64,000 nt of DNA from Paenibacillus sp. BK033 (GCF_004345425.1 NZ_SLVP01000009.1:124001-188000); one strand, 5' to 3'; numbered from the stretch's first letter, positions 24,311 to 33,215 are shown. Numbers and translations: made by a program. Notes: generated by a model from the sequence alone, not told the origin.

Positions 24311-24730
24311 CTACCGCTCCAGCCTCATATAGATGCTTCTTTCCCTGAAACCAAGTGACCCCCAGAACGCATAAGCAGCCTCGTTCCAGTACATCACCTC
24401 AATATCCAGCTGGTCCGTTTGCAACAGGGCGGCCAGCTTCCCAAATGCTATTTTCCCATAACCATTCCGCCTTTGGTCCCGGCAGATAAAGAACTGTCTT
24501 ATATACAAAGGCTGCCGTGTGTGGTCAACCAAAGCGTAGCCGATAATTTCGCTGCCCCGCTCAAACAGATAGGCTTTATAGGCCGTCTCAATAAAATGCC
24601 GCATTCTCTCCATCAGCTCGCCCACGGTCATGGCATTATCATGAGGTTCATCCTCGATGAGCTGTTGATTCAAATCCGCAAGCAGCTCTAAGTCCGCTTC
24701 GCAGCCCATCCGTATAGTTAATTCGCTCAT
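24311..24730 (-). CDS. GNAT family N-acetyltransferase
   Basis: A 139-residue acetyltransferase. The acetyl-CoA motif A is RQFFICRDQRRNGYGKIAFG (about 78-97, with the RxxGxG form QRRNGYG), and the C-terminal part is NEAAYAFWGSLGFRERSIYM. The GNAT fold fills the protein. ATG 24730 follows GAGGTG. Substrate is unknown. It is transcribed towards the membrane protein gene and is divergent from the ECF42 cluster. Confidence 0.88.
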   Translation of the reverse strand: MSELTIRMGCEADLELLADLNQQLIEDEPHDNAMTVGELMERMRHFIETAYKAYLFERGSEIIGYALVDHTRQPLYIRQFFICRDQRRNGYGKIAFGKLAALLQTDQLDIEVMYWNEAAYAFWGSLGFRERSIYMRLER

Positions 24731-24811
24731 CACAATTCACCTCATGAGAACCATTCGTTACCTGTATCAAGTCCCCTTCCAAAAAACTTTTTCGAAATTT
24801 TTTATACCCGA

Positions 24812-24838
24812 TGTCGATTATCCCGTCTGGCGTTCGTC
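24812..24838 (+). promoter_or_regulatory. Predicted ECF42-dependent promoter
   Basis: TGTCGA (24812-24817), 17 bp, then CGTC (24835-24838). This is the form reported for ECF42 sigma factors (TGTCGA at -35 and CGA/TC at -10). It lies 45 bp before the hydrolase gene, first gene of the operon that encodes an ECF42 factor. Confidence 0.7.
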
Positions 24839-24882
24839 GTTATAGTAAGAAGCACAAAAAACAACGGTTAGGAGAGAAGTAC

Positions 24883-25689
24883 ATGAACACAGCGATTTCG
24901 AAGGACGGCACCAAAATTGCTTACGATAAAACAGGGCGCGGCCCGGCGCTTGTATTGGTAGCGGGAGCGTTTAGCTACCGGAAGTTCCCGGGGCAGGTGG
25001 AGCTTGCGAATGCGTTATCGAGCCGGTACACCGTCTACAACTATGACCGGCGCGGCCGCGGCGACAGCGGAGATGCATCCTCTTATGCGATCGAACGGGA
25101 GATCGAGGACCTGAACGCCATTATTGAAGCGGCAGGCGGTTCCGCTTATGTCTGGGGATTATCCTCCGGCGCGGTGCTTGCTCTCGAAGCGGCAGCAAGC
25201 GGGTCCAACATTACAAGGCTGGCGCTGCATGAACCTCCGTTTATCGTGAAAGCCGAAGACCGGAAGCCGCCAAGCGATTTCACCGAGCATGTTGGCAAGC
25301 TGATTGCAACTGACCAACGCGCGGAAGCGATCAAATATTTTATGACCAAAGGCATGGGAGCCCCTTCCTTCGTTATCCCGATGATGAGAATGATGCCCGG
25401 CGTATGGTCGAGGCTGATGGCGGTAGCCCACACGCTTCCTTATGATGCGGCTTTGCTCAAAGGCTACATGAACGGCCAATCGCTGCCGAGTGACAAATGG
25501 AGAGGCGTTGCTGTTCCAACCGTCGTGCTGGAAGGTACGGAAAGTCCGGTATCCTTGCGTCACGCCGCGAAGCAGACGGCAGAGGTATTGCCTAACGCGA
25601 AGCTGATCAGTAAGAAAGGGCTTGGACATACGAAAAAACTGCAAACGGACAAAATCGCTCACGAGCTCACTTCTTTCTTTGCAGTTTAG
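24883..25689 (+). CDS. Alpha/beta hydrolase
   Basis: A 268-residue hydrolase. The nucleophile elbow is GLSSGA (about residues 94-99) and the final His is in KGLGHTKK. YDRRGRGDSGD is the usual loop after strand 4. Acid residue is probably the Asp/Glu in VVLEGTESPV. This is the first gene of the operon with two DGPF proteins and an ECF42 sigma factor. It may act on whatever stress compound the sigma factor responds to, but the substrate is not known. RBS TTAGGAGAG precedes ATG 24883. Confidence 0.88.
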   Translation: MNTAISKDGTKIAYDKTGRGPALVLVAGAFSYRKFPGQVELANALSSRYTVYNYDRRGRGDSGDASSYAIEREIEDLNAIIEAAGGSAYVWGLSSGAVLALEAAASGSNITRLALHEPPFIVKAEDRKPPSDFTEHVGKLIATDQRAEAIKYFMTKGMGAPSFVIPMMRMMPGVWSRLMAVAHTLPYDAALLKGYMNGQSLPSDKWRGVAVPTVVLEGTESPVSLRHAAKQTAEVLPNAKLISKKGLGHTKKLQTDKIAHELTSFFAV

Positions 25690-25761
25690 TTTTCAAGCAG
25701 GGAATGGCAATAAAGCAAGAGAAAAATTAAAAACAATACCAAATACCGGGAGGGAATCACA

Positions 25762-26196
25762 ATGAGATTTATGATGATCGTAAAAGCAACGACGGATTCG
25801 GAAGCGGGCGTTCTGCCAAGCCAGGAGCTGATTGACGCCATGCAAAAGTACAACGAGGAGCTTGTGAAAGCAGGCGTCTTGCTCGCTGCGGACGGTCTGC
25901 ACTCCAGCGCGAACGCCGTCCGGATTTCGTATCCGGAGCCAGGGGGCAAGCCGAAGGTAGTCGACGGTCCTTTTACGGAGGCAAAAGAAATGATCGCCGG
26001 TTATACGCTGATCGAAGTGAAATCAAGAGAAGAAGCGTTGGAGTGGGCGCTGCGCATGCCGGATCCGCATGGATATGGCCAAGGCGAGATTGAGCTCCGG
26101 CAGGTGTTCGAATTCGATGAGCTGATGGAGGATCCGGAATCGCGCGCCAGAGAGGAAGCGCTTCGCAAGCAGATCGAGGAGACTAGAAACGCGTGA
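25762..26196 (+). CDS. DGPF (YCII-related) domain protein 1
   Basis: A 144-residue protein with the YCII/DGPF fold: MRFMMIVKATTDSEAGVLPS, EELVKAGVLLAADGL, then VVDGPFTEAKEMIAGYTLIE (the DGPF signature) and EEALEWALRMPDPHGYGQGE. DGPF proteins are the standard partners of ECF42 sigma factors and may be the targets or sensors of the system. The stop overlaps the GTG start of the sigma gene by 4 bp, so the two are coupled. RBS GGGAGG precedes ATG 25762. Confidence 0.93.
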   Translation: MRFMMIVKATTDSEAGVLPSQELIDAMQKYNEELVKAGVLLAADGLHSSANAVRISYPEPGGKPKVVDGPFTEAKEMIAGYTLIEVKSREEALEWALRMPDPHGYGQGEIELRQVFEFDELMEDPESRAREEALRKQIEETRNA

Positions 26197-27473
26197 GCGT
26201 CTCCCAAACGCATCGCACCATCGAAACGATTTGGCGAATGGAGTCGCCTAAGATAATCGCAGGCGTAACGCGAATGGTTCGCGACGTCGGGCTGGCCGAG
26301 GATATTGCCCAGGATGCGCTTGTCATCGCGCTGGATCGCTGGCCCGAAACGGGCATTCCGGAGAAGCCGGGTGCCTGGCTCATGACGACGGCAAAGCGCA
26401 GGGCGCTTGACCTTCTGCGGCGCAACAAGCTGCAGGATCAGAAATACGTCGAAATAGCCCGGGAAATAGAGCTCTATACCGAAGATGATGTCGACCGTGC
26501 TCTCGACGGCGAGATTGAAGACGATCTGCTGCGGCTCATCTTTATGACCTGTCATCCGGTATTGTCGCAGGATGCAAGGGTAGCGCTGACACTTCGTTTG
26601 TTGTGCGGTCTTACAACCGATGAGATTGCCCGTTCCTTTCTTATCCAAGAGTCCACGGTTGCCCAGCGGATTGTACGGGCGAAGCGTACGCTGAACGCGG
26701 AGAAGGTTCCCTTTGAGGTGCCGGCCGGCAAAGAGCTTGAAGAGCGGCTATCCGCTGTTCTTGAAGTCATCTACCTCATGTTTAACGAGGGGTATTCGGC
26801 TACCTCCGGACAGAACTGGACGCGTCCGCTTTTATGTCAGGAGGCGCTTAGGCTGGGACGTATCCTGGCCGCTATTGCACCGGGGGAACCGGAGGTTCAT
26901 GGACTGGCCGCCTTGATGGAGCTTCAATCCTCAAGGCTCAAGACCCGCGTGAATGCGCAAGGCGAGCCCATTCTGCTGATGGATCAGAACCGGGCGTTAT
27001 GGGATCAGCTGCTCATCCGCCGCGGGCTTGCTGCCCTGGAACGCGGGCAGAAGCTGGGCCGGACGTTAGGTCCGTATGCGCTGCAGGCTTCTATCTCCGC
27101 ATGCCATGCGGCAGCGCGTACCCCGGAGGAGACGAATTGGATTCGGATTGCCGCGCTTTACGAAGCGCTCTCGAGACAGATGCCGTCTCCCATTGTGGAG
27201 CTAAACCGCGCTGTTGCCATTGGGATGGCTTTTGGCCCGGCTTACGGGCTGCAGCTTGTAGACGCGCTTTATGCCGAACCCGCGCTCTCGGGCTACCATT
27301 TGCTGCCCAGCGTTCGGGGCGATCTGCTCGAGAAGCTTGGCCGCTGCGAAGAAGCCGCGGAAGAGTTTGAACGCGCGGTCGGCATGACCCGCAATGAAAA
27401 GGAGCAGGCGTTACTGCTGAAGCGGGCGGCAGCGTGCAGGCAGGAAGGAGGGCAGGCGTCATGCGATACTTAA
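26193..27473 (+). CDS. ECF42-group RNA polymerase sigma factor
   Basis: A 426-residue sigma factor, twice the usual ECF length. Region 2 is about 14-85 (MVRDVGLAEDIAQDALVIAL), region 4 about 115-170 (VALTLRLLCGLTTDEIARSF, LIQESTVAQRIVRAKR). The long C-terminal extension (about 185-426; DUF6596 then TPR-like helices, with NEGYSATSGQNWTRPLLCQE and ALYEALSRQMPSPIVELNRA) is the ECF42 hallmark and replaces an anti-sigma factor. Known ECF42 members control DGPF genes, and here two such genes flank it. It should drive the TGTCGA-type promoter at 24812 and so autoregulate. Confidence 0.93.
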   Translation: MSVSQTHRTIETIWRMESPKIIAGVTRMVRDVGLAEDIAQDALVIALDRWPETGIPEKPGAWLMTTAKRRALDLLRRNKLQDQKYVEIAREIELYTEDDVDRALDGEIEDDLLRLIFMTCHPVLSQDARVALTLRLLCGLTTDEIARSFLIQESTVAQRIVRAKRTLNAEKVPFEVPAGKELEERLSAVLEVIYLMFNEGYSATSGQNWTRPLLCQEALRLGRILAAIAPGEPEVHGLAALMELQSSRLKTRVNAQGEPILLMDQNRALWDQLLIRRGLAALERGQKLGRTLGPYALQASISACHAAARTPEETNWIRIAALYEALSRQMPSPIVELNRAVAIGMAFGPAYGLQLVDALYAEPALSGYHLLPSVRGDLLEKLGRCEEAAEEFERAVGMTRNEKEQALLLKRAAACRQEGGQASCDT

Positions 27474-27883
27474 TGATGGTGAAGGCGTCCGGCTTTACCG
27501 AAGCGGGAATTGGTGCAAGCAGGGATTACGCGGCAAAAATGCGGTTATACCGCCATGACCTGAAACAAGCCGGCGTGCTTATAGCCCATGAAGAGCTGCA
27601 GCCAAGCTCAGCCGGGTTAAGAGTCGATTTTCCGGCGGGAGGCGGCGAGGCGGAGGTTTGGCCGGGACCTTTTTCGATTGACAGGGGACTTATAGCAGAG
27701 TTTACCTTAATTGAGGTCGACACGGAAGAAGAGGCACTCCAGTGGGCGCTGCGCATGCCGGTTCCAACGGGACAAGGGGCATACGGAATTGAGCTTCGCA
27801 GACTTGAGGACCGCTTGGAGCAGACGCGTGACCCAAGACAGGCCGCTATGGAGCTGGATTTGAAAAGTTACTTGCAGCTGTAG
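27461..27883 (+). CDS. DGPF (YCII-related) domain protein 2
   Basis: A 140-residue relative of the first DGPF protein. It starts MRYLMMVKASGFTEAGI and has VWPGPFSIDRGLIAEFTLIE in place of the DGPF motif (the Asp is now Trp), then EEALQWALRMPVPTGQGAYG. It overlaps the end of the sigma gene by 13 bp and has GGAGGG before ATG 27461. Loss of the Asp in the name-giving motif may mean a changed role relative to the first copy. Confidence 0.9.
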   Translation: MRYLMMVKASGFTEAGIGASRDYAAKMRLYRHDLKQAGVLIAHEELQPSSAGLRVDFPAGGGEAEVWPGPFSIDRGLIAEFTLIEVDTEEEALQWALRMPVPTGQGAYGIELRRLEDRLEQTRDPRQAAMELDLKSYLQL

Positions 27884-27964
27884 GACCTGGCGGCATGTTG
27901 GCGGACTCTCGTTTGTGGTAATATAAGGCTTGGCAATTACTCTACTCTAAGGAGTGTAGAATCA

Positions 27965-28339
27965 ATGATTAATCAGCTTGGACAAGTGATGCTGTACGTG
28001 AACGATCAGGAGAAAGCACGGGTGTTTTGGACGGAAAAAGCAGGTTTTAAAGTAGTGGCTGAGGAAGAAGCCATGGGCCAAAAATGGATCGAGCTTGCTC
28101 CGGAAGGCGCTCAGACCTCCATTATTTTGCACGATAAAGAAGTAGTTGCCAAAATGTCGCTCGGAGTAAATCTGGGCACGCCATCGTTAATGTTCTTCTC
28201 CGACAGGCTGGATGAGCTGTACAGCGACTTCAAGAACAAGAACGTAACGGTAGGCGAGCTTGTTGAGCTGCCTTTCGGCCGGGTGTTTAACTTCGCGGAC
28301 GAAGAAGACAATTATTTTGCCGTTATGGAAAGAAAATAA
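27965..28339 (+). CDS. VOC family (glyoxalase/bleomycin-resistance-like) protein
   Basis: A 124-residue protein with two beta-alpha-beta-beta-beta units: QLGQVMLYVNDQEKARVFWT then the repeat LDELYSDFKNKNVTV and FGRVFNFADEEDNYFAVMER. Metal-ligand candidates are the N-terminal Gln/His-type position and the Glu in the final strand. It is 81 bp after the ECF42 operon and has a good RBS (AAGGAGTG), but no TGTCGA promoter, so it may be a separate unit. Substrate unknown. Confidence 0.88.
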   Translation: MINQLGQVMLYVNDQEKARVFWTEKAGFKVVAEEEAMGQKWIELAPEGAQTSIILHDKEVVAKMSLGVNLGTPSLMFFSDRLDELYSDFKNKNVTVGELVELPFGRVFNFADEEDNYFAVMERK

Positions 28340-28352
28340 CATGACATGCCTG

Positions 28353-28387
28353 CCCCAATGGTCCTCGACCATTGGGGCTTTCATTTT
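28353..28387 (+). terminator. Terminator of the VOC gene
   Basis: CCCCAATGGTC and GACCATTGGGG form a perfect 11-bp stem with loop CTC, followed by CTTTCATTTT. Confidence 0.8.
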
Positions 28388-28456
28388 GCCGGAATAAGCA
28401 ACATCTTGCTCCCTGATCGCGTTGTAGGCATAAGTGGATAAGGGAGGAAATTTCCA

Positions 28457-28870
28457 GTGAAATTAGGTATTGCTCTGATGCTGGCCTTTGTTCTCTTGCT
28501 GGGAGGTTGCGGAACCGGGATTGGGAAATCGCCTGAAGCCCCGCAGGAGAAGGCTCCCGGCAGCAATCTCCCTAATCAGACGACAGACAGCTCGGCCAGC
28601 TGGGTGACGGACCGAATGATTAATTTCCGGAACAATGTTTATGTCGGCTCGGAAGAGAGGGTAGAGTCGGTAGACGGGAAACTCGGAGAGATCAAACATT
28701 ATTTGACTCAAGAAATGTTAGATCAGCCCGACGCATCCTCCAACTATTACAAGGAAGGAATCGCGCTCTATCAGATTACAGGGGTTCCCGTAGAGTCCGG
28801 CATTGCCGTTGAGACTAAGCCCGGTCAATACGTCAAAGCCGTACCCGTGGAAGAGATATTGGGAGATTGA
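28457..28870 (+). CDS. Small lipoprotein
   Basis: A 137-residue exported lipoprotein. Signal and lipobox LLGGC are at residues 14-18. A disordered Pro/Ser-rich linker follows to about residue 48. The mature domain contains RMINFRNNVYVGSEERVESV, GKLGEIKHYLTQEM, then ALYQITGVPVESGIAVET, a beta pattern seen in other Bacillota lipoproteins of unknown role. Start GTG 28457 follows GGAGG at 9 bases. It lies between the ECF cluster and the germination operon and probably has its own promoter. Confidence 0.8.
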   Translation: MKLGIALMLAFVLLLGGCGTGIGKSPEAPQEKAPGSNLPNQTTDSSASWVTDRMINFRNNVYVGSEERVESVDGKLGEIKHYLTQEMLDQPDASSNYYKEGIALYQITGVPVESGIAVETKPGQYVKAVPVEEILGD

Positions 28871-28898
28871 CGAATACGAGGCTGTACAAAAATATTTG

Positions 28899-28937
28899 GA
28901 GCAAGAAAAGCGGATTGCTTTTCCTGCTCTTTTTTTC
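28899..28937 (+). terminator. Terminator before the germination operon
   Basis: GAGCA/TGCTC outside and GAAAAGC/GCTTTTC inside pair with a one-base mismatch, followed by CTTTTTTTCT. Confidence 0.7.
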
Positions 28938-29016
28938 TGCCCGCATCCAAGTTTAACCACCCTTGGCGGATGGTCATAATGGAAGGATAGACATTCATCC
29001 TGGAGGTAGCTCGCTT

Positions 29017-30564
29017 ATGCAACGGCAACTAACGAATCGTTCGAGCTCCAATGACAACCAAATGCTGCCCGAGTACGCCAATATTCCGATCGATCCTTCG
29101 GTTGAAAATAATTTAGCGCGGCTTAAGCGCGATATGGGCGGCAGCGATGATCTCATTATGCGGCAGATTCACAATGAGGGGATTAACACGGCAGCCGCCG
29201 CGGTCGTCTATATCGACGGACTGTCCAACACGATGGCCATTAATCAATACATATTTGACGTGCTCGACTATTCTTTGCCCCGCTATGACGGGGAGGATAT
29301 GATGACGCTTGATGCCGGAGCGCTTGCGAAAAAGCTCTTGAACGGCATGGGACCGGTCCGTACCGTATCCGATCTAGGCTCTCTTTACAAAAACCTGCTG
29401 TCCGGGGTAGCGATTATTCTGCTGCGGGGGCACCAGTATGCTTATTGTGCGGACATTCGGGAATGGAAAGGCAGGGACGTTACGGAATCCACAAACCAGA
29501 CGTCCATTCGGGGGCCGCGGGAAAGCTTTACCGAGACGCTCCGAACCAATACTTCTCTTATCCGCCGGAAAATCAAGGATCCGCGTCTATGGATGGAGAC
29601 GGTTACCATCGGCCATCTCACCAAAACCGATGTGACCCTTATGTACATTAACGGGCTTGCGAAGCCTGCCGTTCTCCAGATGGTCCGCGATCGGCTGGGT
29701 CAAATCAAAATCGACGGGATTTTGGACAGCGGATATATTGAGGAGCTCATCGAGGATAGCAAATGGTCGCTCTTTCCAACCGTATTTAACACCGAGCTGC
29801 CGGATAACGTAGCAGGCCAGCTGTTGGAAGGGAAAGTGGCCATTCTTGTAGAGGGGACGCCTAACGTGCTGATCGCGCCAACCCAGATGGTTACTTTTTT
29901 TCAATCCACGGAGGACTACTACCAGCGTTCTTTCTACGCAAGCTTATTGCGTATTTTGAGGTTCGGGAGCGTTTTTATATCGCTCCTTTTTCCGTCGCTC
30001 TACATAGCGATTACGACGTTCCACCGCGATATGCTCCCGGCGTCGCTCCTGATCTCCCTTGCGGCGCAAAGGGAAGGCGTACCGTTTCCGGCTTTTTTCG
30101 AGGCGCTTATCATGGAGATTACGTTCGAAATATTACGCGAAGCGGGGATACGGATGCCTCGCGCGATCGGGCAAGCGGTATCCGTAGTTGGCACCCTCGT
30201 AATCGGGCAGGCGGCGGTAGAAGCGGGAATTGTGTCAGCGGCGATGGTTATCGTGGTATCCATTACGGCGATCTCCACGTTTACGCTGCCGGCCTACAGC
30301 ATGTCGATACCGGTTCGTATTCTCCGCTTCGCCTTTATGGGCGTGGCGGCAAGCTTTGGCCTGTTTGGCATCATTATGGGGTTCTTTGTCCTGATGCTTC
30401 ATCTATGCGCGCTTCGTTCCTTCGGAGAGCCGTTTATGGCTCCGTTGTCGCCATACATGAAAACGGATATGCAGGATGCCTTATTCCGCTTGCCCAGATG
30501 GTTTATGTTCAAAAGGCCGGATACTTCAATGGATACCAGTTCCAGCAGAATTCGCAAGAATTAG
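29017..30564 (+). CDS. GerA-family spore germination receptor subunit A
   Basis: A 515-residue inner-membrane protein of the spore. The N-terminal soluble half carries the GerA pattern (ENNLARLKRDMGGSDDLIMR, DLGSLYKNLLSGVAIILLRG, SIRGPRESFTETLRTNTSLI, RRKIKDPRLWMETVTIGHLT). About five membrane helices follow from residue 300 on (FHRDMLPASLLISLAAQREG, VPFPAFFEALIMEITFEILR, EAGIRMPRAIGQAVSVVGTL). Subunit A binds the germinant with subunit B. I chose ATG 29017, with GGAGG at 10 bases. It is first in a four-gene receptor operon (A-C-D-B). Confidence 0.94.
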   Translation: MQRQLTNRSSSNDNQMLPEYANIPIDPSVENNLARLKRDMGGSDDLIMRQIHNEGINTAAAAVVYIDGLSNTMAINQYIFDVLDYSLPRYDGEDMMTLDAGALAKKLLNGMGPVRTVSDLGSLYKNLLSGVAIILLRGHQYAYCADIREWKGRDVTESTNQTSIRGPRESFTETLRTNTSLIRRKIKDPRLWMETVTIGHLTKTDVTLMYINGLAKPAVLQMVRDRLGQIKIDGILDSGYIEELIEDSKWSLFPTVFNTELPDNVAGQLLEGKVAILVEGTPNVLIAPTQMVTFFQSTEDYYQRSFYASLLRILRFGSVFISLLFPSLYIAITTFHRDMLPASLLISLAAQREGVPFPAFFEALIMEITFEILREAGIRMPRAIGQAVSVVGTLVIGQAAVEAGIVSAAMVIVVSITAISTFTLPAYSMSIPVRILRFAFMGVAASFGLFGIIMGFFVLMLHLCALRSFGEPFMAPLSPYMKTDMQDALFRLPRWFMFKRPDTSMDTSSSRIRKN

Positions 30565-30576
30565 GGAGGCCGCATC

Positions 30577-31758
30577 ATGTTCTACAAATTCGCCATTTCG
30601 ATGTTGTGCCTTCTGATGCTGACAGGCTGCTGGAGCAGACGGGAGCTGAATGAGCTTCTCATCGTGCTTGGCGTAGGAGTGGATTGGGAGGACGGGCATT
30701 ATCTCGTATCGTTTCAGGTCGTTAACCCAAGCGAAATCTCCAATCAGCAAAAAAGGGGCGACCGTCCTCCCAGCACCTTATTCCAGGGAAGAGGAAGAAC
30801 ACTGTTCGAAGCAGCCCGGTCCGTTACGGCCGAGGCGCCGCGTAAGGTTTATGCGGGACATTTGCAGATTTATGTGATTGGCGAAGAAGCGGCAAGAAGA
30901 GGCATTAACGAAATCATTGACAATGTCGCACGCGATAATGAAGTAAGGATGGATTTTAATATCATCGTGGCAAAAGGAACAAGGGCAGAGGATGTTCTGA
31001 AGCTGTATACGCCGGTTGAGAAGCTGCCCAGCTACAGCATGCAGCAGTCGCTGCAGACCTCGGAAAAAAACTGGGCGCCTACCATTGCCGTAACGCTGGA
31101 CGAAGCGTTAAACAAGCTTTCTTCGCAAGGGAGCGAGCTTGCTTTAACCGGCATACGGGTTATTGGAAGCACGGAGGTAGGGGAAACGAAGCAAAACGTA
31201 GAAAAGTTTTTGCCGCCAAGCCGGTTCCGTTATTCCGGCATTGCAGCTTTTAAGGGGGACAGGCTGATTGGCTGGCTGAACGAGAAGGAGAGCAGGGGCT
31301 ATACCGATATTACGAATAATCTGGATAGTACTTCGATCGCTATACCATGCGGGGAACAGCGATATGTAGGCGTTGAAGTGACTTCCTCGAACTCCAAAAT
31401 CAAAACCAAGGTTATAAACGGGAACCCGGAAGTCGAGGTGTCGATTCGAACGGAAGGAAATATCGTCGAAAGAACGTGTACGGACGTTGATTTATCCAAT
31501 CCCGATACCATCAAGAAGCTGGAGGCACAGACCAAACAAGTTATTCTAGGCAATATGGAAACCGCCGTGCAGCGGGCCAAGGAATTGAAATCGGACATAT
31601 TCGGCTTTGGCACCGAGATGGAGAAGGAGCATCCCGCTTACTGGAATCAGGTAAAGGATCGGTGGCGCGAGGAGTATTTCCCGCAGCTCAAGGTGACGTA
31701 CAAGATTAAGATGTTTATCCGGGATACCGGCACTATAGAGAATAGCACGATCAAATAA
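30577..31758 (+). CDS. Ger(x)C-type germination lipoprotein
   Basis: A 393-residue lipoprotein with lipobox LTGC (Cys about 14) followed by WSRRELNELLIVLGVGVDWE, the typical GerC beginning. Other marks: SEISNQQKRGDRPPSTLFQG, PRKVYAGHLQIYVIGEEAAR, and the C-terminal EHPAYWNQVKDRWREEYFPQ. GerC is lipid-anchored at the spore inner membrane and scaffolds the A/B receptor. It starts 12 bp after gerA with GGGAGG before ATG 30577. Length is normal. Confidence 0.94.
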   Translation: MFYKFAISMLCLLMLTGCWSRRELNELLIVLGVGVDWEDGHYLVSFQVVNPSEISNQQKRGDRPPSTLFQGRGRTLFEAARSVTAEAPRKVYAGHLQIYVIGEEAARRGINEIIDNVARDNEVRMDFNIIVAKGTRAEDVLKLYTPVEKLPSYSMQQSLQTSEKNWAPTIAVTLDEALNKLSSQGSELALTGIRVIGSTEVGETKQNVEKFLPPSRFRYSGIAAFKGDRLIGWLNEKESRGYTDITNNLDSTSIAIPCGEQRYVGVEVTSSNSKIKTKVINGNPEVEVSIRTEGNIVERTCTDVDLSNPDTIKKLEAQTKQVILGNMETAVQRAKELKSDIFGFGTEMEKEHPAYWNQVKDRWREEYFPQLKVTYKIKMFIRDTGTIENSTIK

Positions 31759-31779
31759 GAAAGAGGGGAGCGGTCAAAA

Positions 31780-32004
31780 ATGGCATCCGTATTAGCCGTT
31801 CTTGCTTTGGGTGCAGGCGCTATTTGGATGGAAGCACCTGGTCTTGTCCGACGCCGGCAATTCCGTGAGCTTGTTCTATTCCTTGTCCTTCTGCTTGCGG
31901 GAACGGTTTTGTACAGTCTTCTGATGCTGCAAATTACGCTCCCTAATCCGTTTATGCTGGTCAAATGGATGTTCGGCTGGATCGGGCCGGCAAAGTCATT
32001 CTAG
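31780..32004 (+). CDS. Small two-TM germination receptor subunit (D type)
   Basis: A 74-residue protein with two hydrophobic segments (residues 2-18 and 30-50) joined by a basic loop (LVRRRQFRE). Its position between subunits C and B, with GAGGGGAG before ATG 31780, matches the two-helix D subunits found in some GerA-type operons of Bacillaceae. Those subunits modulate receptor activity. The sequence itself is too short to show homology by eye. Confidence 0.75.
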   Translation: MASVLAVLALGAGAIWMEAPGLVRRRQFRELVLFLVLLLAGTVLYSLLMLQITLPNPFMLVKWMFGWIGPAKSF

Positions 32005-32028
32005 TAGGAAGGGAGGAGGAAGTGCGAT

Positions 32029-33192
32029 ATGTCAACATACTCGAATGCGAAAATATCGGTTAGACAATTCACGATTCTGATTATGATCGGAACCGTCGGC
32101 GATTCGATTCTGATCATGCCGACGATTACGGCCGCCTCCTCCAAACAGGATGCCTGGCTGTCCATGCTTCTCGCCTTGCTTGCCGGCATTGTCACGGGAA
32201 TAATCTTCGCCGCTATTGCCAACCGGCTGCAGAGGATAAGCCTGTATGAAGCCATCCGGCAAAGATTGGGCTTATGGTTCGGAGGCTTCTTCTTTCTTCT
32301 TTTTATTTTCTCGTCGTTTATGTGCATCCTGACGCTGCTTAGCGAAATGAGCCAATTCATGACGTTGCAGCTAATGCCGGAAACGCCGGTTAACGCGATT
32401 ATTTTATTTTTCGAGGCTGTTATTATTATCGCTTACCGCTATGGCATTGAGGCTTACGCGAGAATGGGCGAAATACTGTTTCCGGTTATGATGGGACTGT
32501 TTGCGCTTCTTGTTGTTTTGCTGATGCCTCAAATTGAATGGCCGAATGTGCGCCCGATCATGGCTCAGGGATTCCTTCCGATCATGCAAGGGGCGCTCCC
32601 GGCTTACTGCACCGCGTTTGTCGAGATGGCCGGGCTGCTTATGCTCGTTCCTTATGTCCAGGGCAACGGCAAGCTGACGAGGCCAATTCTATCCGGCTTT
32701 GCAGTGGGCGGTACGGTCTTATTCCTGATTGTACTCCTTAGCGTGCTTGTGCTGGGACCAAGTCTGATGCAGACCAAATATTACCCGACCTTTGTGCTTG
32801 CCCAGAAAATCATGATTGGCCATTTTTTCGAACGGATCGAAGCGGTAATCGCCTTTTTATGGGTGATTACGGTTTTTTACAAAACACTGATCCATTTCTT
32901 CACCCTGACGACGGGGATTGCGCAAGTGTTTCGACTTAAAGAAAGCAAGATGCTGACCATTCCTCTAGGCATGATTCTGCTTGTCGGTACGGTAGTCGGT
33001 ACGCCTAATATTACAACGTACAATCAGATTCTGATTAATTATTATCCCTGGTTTGATCTAACCTTTTTCCTTGTGCTGCCAATCATTATGCTCATCCTAA
33101 TACTTGCGATCAAGAAAAAGCAGCAGAAGACGCAGCAGCCCCAAGGCCAACAGCAACCGCAGCAGCAACCGCAGCAGCAACCGGAAAATTAG
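32029..33192 (+). CDS. GerB-family spore germination permease (subunit B)
   Basis: A 387-residue membrane protein of the amino acid/polyamine/organocation (APC) fold, with ten predicted helices. The N-terminal signature is SVRQFTILIMIGTVGDSILI, followed by SKQDAWLSMLLALLAGIVTG. SubUnit B binds the germinant. The C terminus ends in an unusual Lys/Gln/Pro tail (KKKQQKTQQPQGQQQPQQQP), a short-repeat run likely prone to length change. ATG 32029 follows AGGGAGGAGG. A weak hairpin (GGAAAAT/ATTTTCC, 33181-33206) lies at the stop codon. Confidence 0.93.
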   Translation: MSTYSNAKISVRQFTILIMIGTVGDSILIMPTITAASSKQDAWLSMLLALLAGIVTGIIFAAIANRLQRISLYEAIRQRLGLWFGGFFFLLFIFSSFMCILTLLSEMSQFMTLQLMPETPVNAIILFFEAVIIIAYRYGIEAYARMGEILFPVMMGLFALLVVLLMPQIEWPNVRPIMAQGFLPIMQGALPAYCTAFVEMAGLLMLVPYVQGNGKLTRPILSGFAVGGTVLFLIVLLSVLVLGPSLMQTKYYPTFVLAQKIMIGHFFERIEAVIAFLWVITVFYKTLIHFFTLTTGIAQVFRLKESKMLTIPLGMILLVGTVVGTPNITTYNQILINYYPWFDLTFFLVLPIIMLILILAIKKKQQKTQQPQGQQQPQQQPQQQPEN

Positions 33193-33215
33193 GCGAATTA
33201 TTTTCCGAAAAACGC

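Noticed and set aside
28943..28980. Sigma-G promoter before the germination operon
   Set aside because: GCATC and CATAAT are present but 27 bp apart, too far for a sigma-G promoter.
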